Shown: positions 18,093 to 26,738 of the stretch, piece after piece
How the letters are laid out: each line of letters opens with the position of its first letter
How positions within the stretch are numbered: the first letter of the stretch is position 1
Program-made: the position numbers and the translations under genes
Notes under the pieces: model-generated
What the model saw: the letters and a program-made list of their open reading frames with translations, nothing else
Told to the model about the DNA's origin: nothing
Database searches by the model: none
From: Roseiarcus sp963832305
GTDB taxonomy: Bacteria; Pseudomonadota; Alphaproteobacteria; Rhizobiales; Beijerinckiaceae
Length of the DNA: 64,000 nt
NCBI GenBank assembly: GCA_963832305.1
Contig: CAWHTU010000018.1
Location: 1-64,000, forward strand
Direction of reading: 5' to 3'

Positions 18093-18232
18093 GCCGAAGC
18101 TTCGAAGAGACTGCTTCAGCTGGAGCAGGCCGCCCCTCGGCGCCGCAAGGCCGCGAAGGCGAGCGCGCCAAAGCCTGTGAGCATCATTACCCAAGTGGAG
18201 GCTTCTGGCGCGGCGCTCAACCGCCGTGGACG

Positions 18233-18263
18233 CGAAGGCGATCGTCAGGGGCGCCGCGCCGCG
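18233..18263 (+). repeat. Duplicated copy of the aidB 3' end
   Basis: The 31 bases at 18058-18088, the last codons of aidB, recur here with a single mismatch; the core is CGAAGGCGATCGTCAGG followed by a GCGCCGCGCCGC run. The copy even ends near an in-frame TAG. The intervening stretch 18093-18232 holds no gene. Confidence 0.8.
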
Positions 18264-18268
18264 CTAGT

Positions 18269-18362
18269 CGCCTCTCCCTTTGGGAGAGGCGTTTGGGGTG
18301 AGGGTGGCGGGCGGCCCTCATCCGGCCATGCCGGCCACCTTATCCCGGAGGGAGAAGGGATG
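18269..18362. repeat. REP-like palindromic element
   Basis: Starts with a 10-bp perfect hairpin (CGCCTCTCCC, loop TTT, GGGAGAGGCG, 18269-18291). It continues with GGTGAGGGT, CCCTCATCCGGC and ends GGAGGGAGAAGGG. The same words occur in the element at 22797-22943, so both belong to one dispersed family. The hairpin may also end aidB transcription. Confidence 0.65.
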
Positions 18363-18372
18363 CCGGTGCGCC

Positions 18373-18612
18373 TCAGGCCAGATTGCCCTCGGCGCCGGGC
18401 GTTTCGGCCAGCTCCTCCAATTCCGCCATGGTCTGTTCGACGGTCTGGTGATGCGGCTCTTCGTACCAAACCGAAGCGACCCTCTCGACGTCGCTCGAGC
18501 TCACGCCGACGTGAGTGACGTGCGGCCGCTGCGATTCCAGAAACTCATTGATGTCATTCTCAAGCGACTGGATCGGCGTGTTCACGCCCTGGGAAAACAG
18601 CTTCACCCGCAT
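18373..18612 (-). CDS. Small conserved protein of unknown function
   Basis: 79 residues starting MRVKLFSQGVNTPIQSLEND. Acidic C-terminus. A compact alpha/beta protein is likely (alternating hydrophobic pattern in VTHVGVSSSDVERVASVWYEE). I recall no named family. The frame is open upstream, but the ATG at 18612 begins the well-patterned part. It is flanked by repeat elements on both sides and is not in an operon. Confidence 0.6.
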   Translation of the reverse strand: MRVKLFSQGVNTPIQSLENDINEFLESQRPHVTHVGVSSSDVERVASVWYEEPHHQTVEQTMAELEELAETPGAEGNLA

Positions 18613-18746
18613 TGCTCGACTCCGACAAGGCTTGGCGTCATGATGAACCAGTTTCCTTTTCGCAGTATAGGACGCGCCTTCCAAGCCTGATCTTGCATCC
18701 TCGCGCCCGCGCTGCGGGGCAGCGTCCGCTAAAGTCGCGACACACC

Positions 18747-18776
18747 CGTCATTGCGAGCGCAGCGAAGTGATCCAG
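18747..18776. repeat. Dispersed alphaproteobacterial repeat fragment
   Basis: CGTCATTGCGAGCGCAGCGA followed by AGTGATCCAG is a motif I recognise from short dispersed repeats of many alphaproteobacteria. It lies in the 274-base gap between the small protein gene and the metallopeptidase. A weaker match (GTCATTGCGGACGAGGGCG) covers the ambiguous start of the IalB gene near 2991. Confidence 0.5.
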
Positions 18777-18886
18777 GAGTTGAAGGCTTCCCGCCTCGTT
18801 GGTAACGCTCCTGACGACGCCAGCCGGCAAGGGAACGATTTGGCGTCTTGCGCGTTTCCGGCGCTCAGCCCTTTCGAGGTCGCCTC

Positions 18887-20017
18887 ATGAAATTGTTCCG
18901 CTGCCAGGTCTGCGACAACATCGTCTACTTCGAGAATCGGACCTGCGGTCGTTGCGGCCATCGGCTCGGCTATGTCCCCGAACTGGAAATAATGGCCGCC
19001 CTCGAGCCAGCGGGCGGCGACGCCTGGACGCCCTTGGCGGGTGAGGGCGGATCGCGCCTTTTCTGCGCCAACGCCGACTATGATGTCTGCAACTGGCTGC
19101 GGGCCGAAGGCGGAATGGAGCGGCTCTGCGTCGCCTGCCGGCACAACGATACGATCCCGGATGTTTCCCTCCCCTCGCATCTCACCGCCTGGCGAGACAT
19201 AGAGCTCGCCAAGCACCGGCTCTTCTATAGCCTGCTTCGCTGGAAGCTCCCGCTCAAGACTCGCGCCGAGGACCCGAGCCATGGTCTGGCTTTCGAATTC
19301 CTGGCCGATCCGCCCCAGCCTTCCGGTCCCAAGGTGATGACCGGTCACGACGACGGCGTGGTGACGATCGCGCTCGCCGAAGCCGACAGCGCCGAGATGG
19401 AGAAGCGCAGGGCGGAATTGGCCGAGCCCTATCGCAGCCTGCTCGGACATTTTCGCCACGAGGTCGGTCATCACTATTGGGATATCCTGGTTCGCGATGG
19501 CGGGAGGGTCGAACAATGCCGCGCCGTGTTCGGAGATGATTCGCAACACTACGAGGCGGCCCTCAAGCGCCACTACGAGCAGGGCCCTCCCGCAGATTGG
19601 CCGGAGCGCTTCGTCTCAGCCTACGCGACGAGCCATCCGTGGGAGGATTTCGCCGAAACCTGGGCCCACTATCTTCATATCGTCGACACGCTGGAGACCG
19701 CGAGCGCTTTCGGTCTGAGGATCAAGCCGGCAATCGACAAGGACGGCGCCCACTCGGCCAGGCTCGACTTCGACCCCTATGTCGTGGGCTCGATCGATGA
19801 GATCATCGACGCCTGGGCGCCCTTTGTCGTCGCCATGAACAGCGTCAATCGAGCGATGGGCAGACCCGATCTCTACCCGTTCGTCCTCGCGCCCGCGGTG
19901 GTCGAGAAGCTGCGCTTCATTCACGACCTCGTGCGGAACGCTTCGGTTGAGAGCGCCGACGACGTCCGGGGCGAGCGCCTTGCCGCGCAGGCGCTCGGCG
20001 AGGCGGTGGAGATCTAA
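18887..20017 (+). CDS. Putative zinc-binding metallopeptidase with N-terminal zinc ribbon
   Basis: 376 residues. The N-terminus (residues 1-25) has CQVCDNIVYFENRTCGRCG, a four-Cys zinc ribbon, with two more Cys pairs near 60-100. The peptidase part has the HEVGHHYWD zinc motif near residue 205 and HPWEDFAETWAHY downstream, which supplies further ligands, matching the putative zinc-binding peptidase family (Peptidase_Mx). Substrate unknown. Cytoplasmic, since no signal peptide is present. The ATG at 18887 begins the zinc ribbon. Confidence 0.85.
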   Translation: MKLFRCQVCDNIVYFENRTCGRCGHRLGYVPELEIMAALEPAGGDAWTPLAGEGGSRLFCANADYDVCNWLRAEGGMERLCVACRHNDTIPDVSLPSHLTAWRDIELAKHRLFYSLLRWKLPLKTRAEDPSHGLAFEFLADPPQPSGPKVMTGHDDGVVTIALAEADSAEMEKRRAELAEPYRSLLGHFRHEVGHHYWDILVRDGGRVEQCRAVFGDDSQHYEAALKRHYEQGPPADWPERFVSAYATSHPWEDFAETWAHYLHIVDTLETASAFGLRIKPAIDKDGAHSARLDFDPYVVGSIDEIIDAWAPFVVAMNSVNRAMGRPDLYPFVLAPAVVEKLRFIHDLVRNASVESADDVRGERLAAQALGEAVEI

Positions 20018-20032
20018 TCACGTCGAGCGCGA

Positions 20033-20062
20033 AACGCCTCGTCCCCGGAAAGATGAGGCGTT
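20033..20062. terminator. Hairpin between convergent genes, probable bidirectional terminator
   Basis: AACGCCTC (20033-20040) pairs with GAGGCGTT (20055-20062) in the 64-base gap between two convergent genes. The loop is 14 bases. T-runs are weak on both sides, so termination strength is uncertain. Confidence 0.5.
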
Positions 20063-20081
20063 CGGTTTGTGGTCGCGCGCT

Positions 20082-21077
20082 TTACTTCTTCCCGAGCGCC
20101 TTGTCGGTGATGACGGTCGTGTAGGCGCCTGTCGGCTCCTTCGAGATGACCGGGTCCGAGCCTCCGGTCAGCAGGGTCTTCACCGTGCGCTGATAGTCGG
20201 CGACGTCGAGACGGCCGTCTGAGCCGGTCGTCAGCTTGTTGATCTCGCCCAGCATCTGCGACTGATGATGTTCGGTCTGGGCGCCGGTCGTGTCGTTGTC
20301 GAGCACGATCTTGACCGCCTCCTCCGGATGCGCGCGCGCATAGTCCCAGCCCTTCATCGATGCCTTGACGAAACGAGCCATCTTGTCGACGAATGCCGGG
20401 TCCTTGAGCTTGTCCTCCATCACATAGAGGCCGTCTTCGAGCGTCGCGACGCCCTCGTCCTCGTATTTGAACACGACGAGCTGGTCGGGCTTGTAGCCTG
20501 CGTCGATGACCTGCCAATATTCGTTGTAGGTCATGGTCGAAATGCAGTCGGCCTGCTTCTGAAGGAGCGGGTCGACGTTGAAGCCCTGCTTCACCACCTT
20601 GACGCCGCCAGGCGAGCCGTCGGTCGGGAATTTCAGCTTCCCCATCCAATTGAGGAACGGATATTCGTTGCCGTAGAACCAGACGCCCAGCGTGCGGCCC
20701 TTGAGATCCTCGGGCTTCTTGATGCCGGTGTCGGCGCGGCAGGTCAGCTCCAGACCCGAGTGCTTGAAAGGCTGCGCGATATTGACCATCGGCGCGCCCT
20801 TCTCGCGCGCCGCGAGCGCCGCCGGCATCCAGTCGACGACGACATCGGCGCCGCCGCCCGCCAGCACCTGTTCGGGCGCGACGTCCGGGCCGCCGGGCTT
20901 TATCGTGACGTCGAGCCCTTCATCCTTGTAGAAGCCCTTGTCCTTGGCGACGTAGTAACCGGCGAATTGCGCCTGGGTGACCCATTTCAGCTGCAGGGTG
21001 ACCTTGTCGGCCGCCTGCGCGGTCGTCACGGCCGCGAACGCCGCGACGCCTGCCAATGCGAACATGATCGGTTTCAT
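20082..21077 (-). CDS. ABC transporter substrate-binding protein, NMT1/THI5-like
   Basis: 331-residue periplasmic binding protein. The signal peptide is MKPIMFALAGVAAFAAVTTA, and the mature protein begins ADKVTLQLKWVTQAQFAGYY, the hallmark of the NMT1/THI5 family that binds pyrimidines or thiamine precursors. A GGAG-type ribosome binding site precedes the ATG at 21077. Last gene of the amidohydrolase-hydantoinase-transporter operon, so it most likely captures a pyrimidine, dihydropyrimidine or hydantoin for the enzymes encoded upstream. Confidence 0.88.
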   Translation of the reverse strand: MKPIMFALAGVAAFAAVTTAQAADKVTLQLKWVTQAQFAGYYVAKDKGFYKDEGLDVTIKPGGPDVAPEQVLAGGGADVVVDWMPAALAAREKGAPMVNIAQPFKHSGLELTCRADTGIKKPEDLKGRTLGVWFYGNEYPFLNWMGKLKFPTDGSPGGVKVVKQGFNVDPLLQKQADCISTMTYNEYWQVIDAGYKPDQLVVFKYEDEGVATLEDGLYVMEDKLKDPAFVDKMARFVKASMKGWDYARAHPEEAVKIVLDNDTTGAQTEHHQSQMLGEINKLTTGSDGRLDVADYQRTVKTLLTGGSDPVISKEPTGAYTTVITDKALGKK

Positions 21078-21144
21078 TTTTTCTCCCTCCGATTGAACCC
21101 TATTTCCCTGTCGCCGCGAGTATGACAGGAGCGCGGCCAAAAGC

Positions 21145-21921
21145 TCAAGCCTCCCTGCCGCGATAGGAGGCGTGCCAGAACGTCACCCGGCGTTCGACGC
21201 CGGCGACCAGCGCATAGAACAACGAACCGGTCAGCGCGGCGACCACGATCGTCGCCCATACCATGTCGATCTGAAGCCGGCCGACGTCAGTCGAGATGCG
21301 AAAGCCCATCCCCACGATCGGCGTGCCGAAGAATTCGGCGACGATGGCGCCGATCATCGCCAGCGTTGTATTGATCTTGAGCGCGTTGAAAATGAACGGC
21401 ATGGCCACCGGCAGGCGAAGCGCAAGCAGGGTTTGCCAATAGTCGGCGCCATAGGTCTTCATCAGATCCCGCTCGATCGCCCCGGCGCTGGAAAGCCCGG
21501 CGATCGTGTTCACCAACATCGGAAAGAAGGTCATCACGACGACCACCGCCGCCTTCGATTGCCAGTCGAAGCCGAACCACATCACCATGATCGGCGCGAC
21601 GCCGACGATCGGCAGGGCGGAAACCAGGTTACCGATCGGCATGAGGCCGCGCTGCAGGAACTGCGACCGGTCGATCAGGATCGCGACCGCGAATCCGGCG
21701 AGCGAGCCGATCGCGTAGCCGGCCAGAACGCCCTGGATCGTCTGGCGGAAATCAGCGGCGAGCGTGGGCACGGACGTGGCGAGCCTGGCCGCGATCGCCG
21801 AGGGCGGCGGCAGGATGATCGCAGGCACGCCGAGGAGCCTCACCCCGGCCTCCCAGAGCGCCAGCACCGCGAGCCCGAAGGCGAGCGGAGGCAACAGATC
21901 GCCGAGGCGCCGCAGCGTCAT
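21145..21921 (-). CDS. ABC transporter permease (pyrimidine-type importer)
   Basis: 258-residue inner-membrane permease with about six helices. The EAA-like loop is visible (KTYGADYWQTLLALRLPVAMPF), which docks with the ATPase. Its ATG overlaps the stop codon of the preceding permease gene by four bases (21918-21921), indicating translational coupling. Likely forms a heterodimer with that permease. Confidence 0.9.
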   Translation of the reverse strand: MTLRRLGDLLPPLAFGLAVLALWEAGVRLLGVPAIILPPPSAIAARLATSVPTLAADFRQTIQGVLAGYAIGSLAGFAVAILIDRSQFLQRGLMPIGNLVSALPIVGVAPIMVMWFGFDWQSKAAVVVVMTFFPMLVNTIAGLSSAGAIERDLMKTYGADYWQTLLALRLPVAMPFIFNALKINTTLAMIGAIVAEFFGTPIVGMGFRISTDVGRLQIDMVWATIVVAALTGSLFYALVAGVERRVTFWHASYRGREA

Positions 21922-22784
21922 GGCGTGAACGCCATTCGCCGCCCGGCGATGCGCCCGGCGACGCCGATTGCGCCGACGAGCGTGGCCGAGAGCGCAGCCG
22001 CGGCGAACAGCGCCGCCCAGATCTGCACCGTCTGTCCATAGTACGAACCGGCCAGCAGCCGCGCGCCCAGGCCTCCGTCCTCGCTCTTGGTCACTTCGGC
22101 GACCACCGCCCCGACCAGCGCCGCCGCTGCGCCGATCTTCATGCTGGTGAAGAAGAACGGCATCGAGGCGGGCGCGCGCAGCTTGAGGAAAGTCTGCGCG
22201 TTCGTCGCCGAGTAGGTCCGCATCAGGTCGAGCTGAAGCGGGTCGGGCGAACGAAAGCCCTTGACCATGCCGACGGTCACCGGAAAGAACGAGAGATAGG
22301 CCGCGATCGCCGCCTTCGGCGCGATGCCGGTGATATTGAACTGGTTGAGGATTACGACGATCATCGGCGCGAGCGCGATGATCGGGACGGTCTGCGAGGC
22401 CACGATCCACGGCATCATCGACCGCTCGAGCCAGCGCATCGAGACGATCAGGACGGCAAGGCCGATGCCGAGCGCCGAACCGATCGCGAAGCCGATCAGC
22501 GTTTCTTCGAGCGTGATTGCGCCATGATAGACGAGGCTGCGCTTGGAGGTCGGCGAAGTGTCGAGGACGAGCTTATAGAGTTCGGAAGAGACCTGATGCG
22601 GCGCGGGCAGCTTCGGCCGCTCCAAGTTGAGGGAGCCGACGAGGAGGTCCTGCGTCGAATAGTCCGCCCGGCCGGCGTTGGCGAACTGGTCGCGCTGCAA
22701 TGGCGCGTTCATGAGCACAGCGGCCAGATACCAGACCGCGATCAGCGCGAGAACGACCGTCGCGATGGGGAGAGCGGATCTCAT
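21918..22784 (-). CDS. ABC transporter permease (pyrimidine-type importer)
   Basis: 288-residue permease with an extended periplasmic region at 28-85 between the first and second helices. The EAA loop reads RTYSATNAQTFLKLRAPASMPF. Pairs with the neighbouring permease, with which it overlaps by four bases. A 147-bp inverted-repeat element separates it from the upstream ATPase gene, which is unusual inside an operon. Confidence 0.9.
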   Translation of the reverse strand: MRSALPIATVVLALIAVWYLAAVLMNAPLQRDQFANAGRADYSTQDLLVGSLNLERPKLPAPHQVSSELYKLVLDTSPTSKRSLVYHGAITLEETLIGFAIGSALGIGLAVLIVSMRWLERSMMPWIVASQTVPIIALAPMIVVILNQFNITGIAPKAAIAAYLSFFPVTVGMVKGFRSPDPLQLDLMRTYSATNAQTFLKLRAPASMPFFFTSMKIGAAAALVGAVVAEVTKSEDGGLGARLLAGSYYGQTVQIWAALFAAAALSATLVGAIGVAGRIAGRRMAFTP

Positions 22785-22796
22785 AGCCGTCCCTTG

Positions 22797-22943
22797 CCCT
22801 CATCCGTCCGCACTGCGCGCGTCCACCTTCTCCCACGGGGAGAAGGTGCGTCCCTTTCCTTCTCCCTCGGGGAGAAGGTGGCGCCAAAGGGTGTCCGGAA
22901 GGACGCCCGTCCTTCCGGACGGGCTTTGGGCGCCGGATGAGGG
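22797..22943. repeat. MITE-like element with 10-bp terminal inverted repeats, inside an operon
   Basis: The ends are CCCTCATCCG (22797-22806) and CGGATGAGGG (22934-22943), exact reverse complements. Inside are three hairpins: CACCTTCTCCC/GGGAGAAGGTG (22824-22848), CTTCTCCC/GGGAGAAG (22859-22876) and GTCCGGAAGGACG/CGTCCTTCCGGAC (22893-22920). There is no coding sequence. It shares words with the element at 18269-18362. Confidence 0.75.
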
Positions 22944-22958
22944 TGAGCAGCCCCCCCG

Positions 22959-23795
22959 TCAACCGTCATAGGAATGCCCCTCCCTGAGGCCGTGCCTCAC
23001 GCGGTTGGCGATGGCCAGGAATTCGGGCGTCTCGCGGATGTCGAGCGCCCGGTCGCGGGGAAGGTCGCAGGCGATGACGTCGATGATCCGTCCCGGGCGG
23101 GGGGACATGACCACGATGTGGGTCGACAGGAACACTGCCTCCGGAATCGAATGGGTGACGAACAGAACCGTCTTGCCGGTCACCTCCCACAGGCGCAAGA
23201 GTTGCTGGTTCAGCATGTCGCGCACGATCTCGTCGAGGGCGCCGAACGGCTCGTCCATGAGCAGGAGATCGGGGTCGAACGAGAGCGCCCGCGCGATCGA
23301 GGCACGCTGCTGCATGCCGCCAGACAATTGCCAGGGGTATTTGTTGCCGAAACCGGAAAGATTGACCAGTTCGAGTCCCTTGGCGACCCGCGCTTCTCGC
23401 TCGCCCTTGTTGAAGCCCATGATCTCGAGCGGAAGCGCGATGTTGCGGGTGACGCTGCGCCACGGATAGAGCGCCGGGGCCTGGAATACGTAGCCATAGG
23501 CGCGGCTGACGCGCGCCTCGTGCGGGCTCATGCCATTGACGCGGATTGCGCCGCCGGTCGGGGTCTCGAGATCCGCGACCGCGCGCAAGAGCGTGGTCTT
23601 ACCGCACCCGGACGGGCCGATGAAGGAGACGAACTCGCCGCGCGCGACCGTCAGGCTGACGTCGCTGAGAGCCTGCACCGGACCATCGGCGGTGTCGAAG
23701 CGCAGCGAAACCCCGCGGATCTCGATCGCCGCGTCGGCCAGCGGCGCCTTGCCGCCGTCGTCCGGTTTGAGTTTGGGGGCCGCCGCTACATCCAT
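22959..23795 (-). CDS. ABC transporter ATPase (nitrate/sulfonate/pyrimidine type)
   Basis: 278-residue ATPase energising the importer. Walker A GPSGCGKTT, signature LSGGMQQRASIARA, Walker B LLLMDEPFGALD and the H-loop VTHSIPEAVFLS are all intact. The last motif with PEAVFLS is typical of the NMT1/SsuB/TauB branch. It sits 15 bases after the dihydropyrimidinase stop. Confidence 0.93.
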   Translation of the reverse strand: MDVAAAPKLKPDDGGKAPLADAAIEIRGVSLRFDTADGPVQALSDVSLTVARGEFVSFIGPSGCGKTTLLRAVADLETPTGGAIRVNGMSPHEARVSRAYGYVFQAPALYPWRSVTRNIALPLEIMGFNKGEREARVAKGLELVNLSGFGNKYPWQLSGGMQQRASIARALSFDPDLLLMDEPFGALDEIVRDMLNQQLLRLWEVTGKTVLFVTHSIPEAVFLSTHIVVMSPRPGRIIDVIACDLPRDRALDIRETPEFLAIANRVRHGLREGHSYDG

Positions 23796-23810
23796 TGTCG
23801 ATCCGCGCCC

Positions 23811-25238
23811 TCAGCGCTGAACGCCCGCAACTGCCGTGAACTCCTTGTAGCGCTTGAGCGCGCGCGCGTCCGGGGCAAACGGTTCGCGCTTGATGAAGCG
23901 GCCCCGTCCCAGCTCCGCCTGCACGGCGCCGTCGCGAAACACGACCTCGCCCCGCGACAGGGTATAGCGCGGCAGCCCGGTCACTTTCGTGCCCTCGAAA
24001 ACGTTGTAGTCGATGACCGAAACCTGGGTCCGGGCCGAGATGGTCTTGTTTGCCTTGGGATCCCAGACGGTGATGTCGGCGTCTGCGCCCGGCAGGATCG
24101 CCCCTTTGCGCGGATAGAGATTGAGAATGCGGGCGATGTTGGTCGAGGTCACGGCGACGAACTCGTTCGGGGTGAGCCGTCCCGTCTCGACGCCGTAGGT
24201 CCAGAGCACCGGCATGCGATCCTCGAGCCCCCCGGTCCCATTTGGGATCTTGGTGAAGTCGCCCAAGCCCAGCTCCTTCTGCTTGGTCGTGAAGGCGCAG
24301 TGGTCGGTCGCCACCACCTGCAGCGACCCGGCGCGCAAGCCGTTCCAGAGATCGTCCTGATGGACCTTGTCGCGGAACGGCGGCGACATCACGCGCCGCG
24401 CCGCGTGCTTCCAGTCCTGGTGGTAATATTCGCTTTCGTCGAGCACCAGATGCTGAATCAGCGGCTCGCCGTAGACCCGCTTGCCCAGAGCCCGCGCCCG
24501 CCGGATCGCCTCGTGCGACTGGATGCAGGACGTGTGTACGACGTAAAGCGGCACACCTGCCTGGTCGGCGAGCATGATCGCCCGATTGGCCGCTTCGCCC
24601 TCGACGTCGGGCGGACGCGACAGCGCGTGGCCCTCCGGACCGGTGACGCCCTTGGCCATGTAGTGCTTCTGGAGGGCGGCGACGATCTCGCCGTTCTCGG
24701 CGTGGACCAGCGGCATCGCCCCTAGTTCGGCGCAGCGCGAAAACGAGGCGAACATCTCCTCGTCATTGACCATCAGCGCGCCTTTATAAGCCATGAAATG
24801 CTTGAACGTCGTCACCCCCGCGGCGACGACTTTCGCCATGTCGCGGCGCACCGAATCGTCCCAGTAGGTGATGCACATGTGGTAGGAATAATCGGCGACG
24901 GCGTCCTTCGCGCGCTTGTCCCAGTCGGCAAACGCCTCCATCAGCGGCTGATTGCGGTTGGGGATGCAGAAGTCGACGACCATGGTCGTGCCGCCGGACA
25001 GCGCCGCCTTGGTGCCGCTCTCGTAATTGTCGGCGGAATTGGCGCCCATGAACGGCATGTCGAGATGGGTGTGCGGGTCGATGCCGCCCGGAAAGATGAA
25101 GCAGCCCTTGGCCTCGAGAGTGCTGTCGCCCTTCAAGCCTTCGCCGATCGCCTTGATGGTTTCGCCTTCGACCAGCACGTCGGCCTTGTAGGTGCGGTCC
25201 GCGGCGACGATCGTTCCGCCTTCGATGACGAGCGACAT
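23811..25238 (-). CDS. hydA: Dihydropyrimidinase / D-hydantoinase
   Basis: Opens the ring of dihydrouracil, dihydrothymine or 5-substituted hydantoins to N-carbamoyl amino acids. 475 residues, cytoplasmic, binuclear zinc. His56 and His58 lie in DPHTHLD, the carbamylated lysine is Lys152 in FMAYKGAL, further His ligands are in VHAENGE and YVVHTS, and the catalytic Asp is in VATDHCAF. Encoded between the carbamoyl-amino-acid hydrolase and the ABC importer, so product and substrate flow are consistent with reductive pyrimidine breakdown. Dihydropyrimidine dehydrogenase genes are not in the window. Confidence 0.93.
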   Translation of the reverse strand: MSLVIEGGTIVAADRTYKADVLVEGETIKAIGEGLKGDSTLEAKGCFIFPGGIDPHTHLDMPFMGANSADNYESGTKAALSGGTTMVVDFCIPNRNQPLMEAFADWDKRAKDAVADYSYHMCITYWDDSVRRDMAKVVAAGVTTFKHFMAYKGALMVNDEEMFASFSRCAELGAMPLVHAENGEIVAALQKHYMAKGVTGPEGHALSRPPDVEGEAANRAIMLADQAGVPLYVVHTSCIQSHEAIRRARALGKRVYGEPLIQHLVLDESEYYHQDWKHAARRVMSPPFRDKVHQDDLWNGLRAGSLQVVATDHCAFTTKQKELGLGDFTKIPNGTGGLEDRMPVLWTYGVETGRLTPNEFVAVTSTNIARILNLYPRKGAILPGADADITVWDPKANKTISARTQVSVIDYNVFEGTKVTGLPRYTLSRGEVVFRDGAVQAELGRGRFIKREPFAPDARALKRYKEFTAVAGVQR

Positions 25239-25301
25239 TTTTCCAATTCTCTCCTGAATCCAATTGTCCCAGCCGCCGCGGGCGCTGGCCGCCGCCGACC
25301 G

Positions 25302-26546
25302 TTAGGATACGATCTCGGCCTTTTCCAGGACTGCGTGCATGAGCACGTTGGCCCCTGCGGTCGACCACTCCTGCTTGATGTCCTCGCTTTCGTTGTGGCT
25401 GACGCCGTCGACGCAGGGCGTGAACACCATCGATGACGGCGCGACCCGCGCCATGTAGCAGGCGTCATGGCCGGCGCCCGAGACGATGTCGCGATGCGAG
25501 TAGCCGAAGCGCTCCGCCGCGCGCCTGACCGCGTCGACGCAGCCTTTGTCGAAGGCGACCGGCTCGTAGTAAAAGACCTGCTTCATGTCATAGGTCAGGC
25601 CGATTTTCTTTGTAATCGCCTCGACCCCCTCCTGGAGCGCCGCGTCCATTGAGGTCAGCGTCGAATTGTCCGGATGGCGGAATTCGCAGGTCATGAAGAC
25701 CTCGCCGGGAATGACGTTGCGTGAGTTCGGGTAGGGGTTCAGCATCCCGACAGTCGAGACGCCGAGCGGCGCTTTCGAGAGGCCGATCGCGTTGACGAGC
25801 TCGACGATCCGCGCCGCGCCGAGGAGCGCGTCCTTGCGCCGCGGCATCGGCGTAGAGCCGGCGTGGCTCTCAAAGCCCGTGAGGCGAATTTCGTACCACC
25901 GCTGACCCTGGCCATGGGTGACGACCCCGACATCGATGTTTTCGTCCTCGAGGATCGGGCCTTGTTCGATGTGGAGCTCGAAATAGGCGTGCACCGGACG
26001 GCCGCCGACCGGCTCCTCGCCCTTGAATCCGATCCGCTTCAGTTCGTCGCCGAGCGCCTTGCCGTCCGCGTCGAGGCGCGAATAGGCGAATTCCTTGGCG
26101 AACACACCGGCAAACACGCCGGACGACACCATGGCGGGGGCGAAACGCGATCCCTCCTCGTTGGTCCAGTTCACGACCTCGATCGGATGTCTGGTCTTGA
26201 TCTTGAGATCGTTCAATGAGCGGACGATCTCGAGCGCGCCCAGAACGCCGAGCACGCCGTCGAACTTGCCTCCGGTCGGCTGGGTGTCGAGATGGCTGCC
26301 GACGAAGACGGGCGGCAGCGGCTCCGAGCCCTCGCGCCTGGCGAACATGTTCCCCATTTCGTCGACCTTGACCATGCAGCCGGAGGTTTCGCACCATTTC
26401 CGGAAGAGATCACGACCCTGCTTGTCGAGATCAGTCAGCGTCAGGCGCTTGCACCCGCCTTTGGGCGTCGCGCCGATTTTCGCCATCTCCATCAAGGAAT
26501 CCCAGAGCCGTGCCCCGTCGACGCGCACATTCGACAAGTCAGCCAT
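25302..26546 (-). CDS. Zn-dependent N-carbamoyl-amino-acid hydrolase (beta-ureidopropionase/HyuC type)
   Basis: 414-residue M20-family amidohydrolase that removes the carbamoyl group formed by the hydantoinase, giving beta-alanine or an amino acid plus CO2 and ammonia. Metal-ligand motifs are GSHLDTQPTGGKFDGVLG, NEEGSRFAP, HIEQGPILED and GAGHDACYMA. First gene of the minus-strand operon, 43 bases downstream of a RutR-type operator. Allantoate amidohydrolase belongs to the same family and is a possible alternative; the neighbours favour ureidopropionase. Confidence 0.9.
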   Translation of the reverse strand: MADLSNVRVDGARLWDSLMEMAKIGATPKGGCKRLTLTDLDKQGRDLFRKWCETSGCMVKVDEMGNMFARREGSEPLPPVFVGSHLDTQPTGGKFDGVLGVLGALEIVRSLNDLKIKTRHPIEVVNWTNEEGSRFAPAMVSSGVFAGVFAKEFAYSRLDADGKALGDELKRIGFKGEEPVGGRPVHAYFELHIEQGPILEDENIDVGVVTHGQGQRWYEIRLTGFESHAGSTPMPRRKDALLGAARIVELVNAIGLSKAPLGVSTVGMLNPYPNSRNVIPGEVFMTCEFRHPDNSTLTSMDAALQEGVEAITKKIGLTYDMKQVFYYEPVAFDKGCVDAVRRAAERFGYSHRDIVSGAGHDACYMARVAPSSMVFTPCVDGVSHNESEDIKQEWSTAGANVLMHAVLEKAEIVS

Positions 26547-26588
26547 CAGCCATCAGCTCCAGCACGCATTTATGGACGCTATTATAGG

Positions 26589-26606
26589 TTTGACCAACTG
26601 GTCAAA
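26589..26606. promoter_or_regulatory. RutR-type operator, perfect palindrome
   Basis: TTTGACCA-AC-TGGTCAAA, an exact 18-base palindrome that fits the RutR consensus TTGACCA-N2-TGGTCAA. It lies between the divergent amidohydrolase operon and the TetR-family gene, so one regulator could control both. In E. coli RutR is released by uracil or thymine. Confidence 0.88.
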
Positions 26607-26738
26607 TCGCGTAACCTTGGGCTACGCGCGCATCAATTCGGCGCCGCCGCTTGTCGTATCGCAAGGGCGCGGCCGGCTTTCCATAGCTTGAAAACGTCGG
26701 CCGGCGACACGAGGAAACGCGACATACGGGGGGATCTC

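Noticed and set aside
22974..24725. 583-codon open frame on the plus strand across the ATPase and hydantoinase genes
   Set aside because: It spans two real minus-strand genes, shows no domain and is explained by codon bias.
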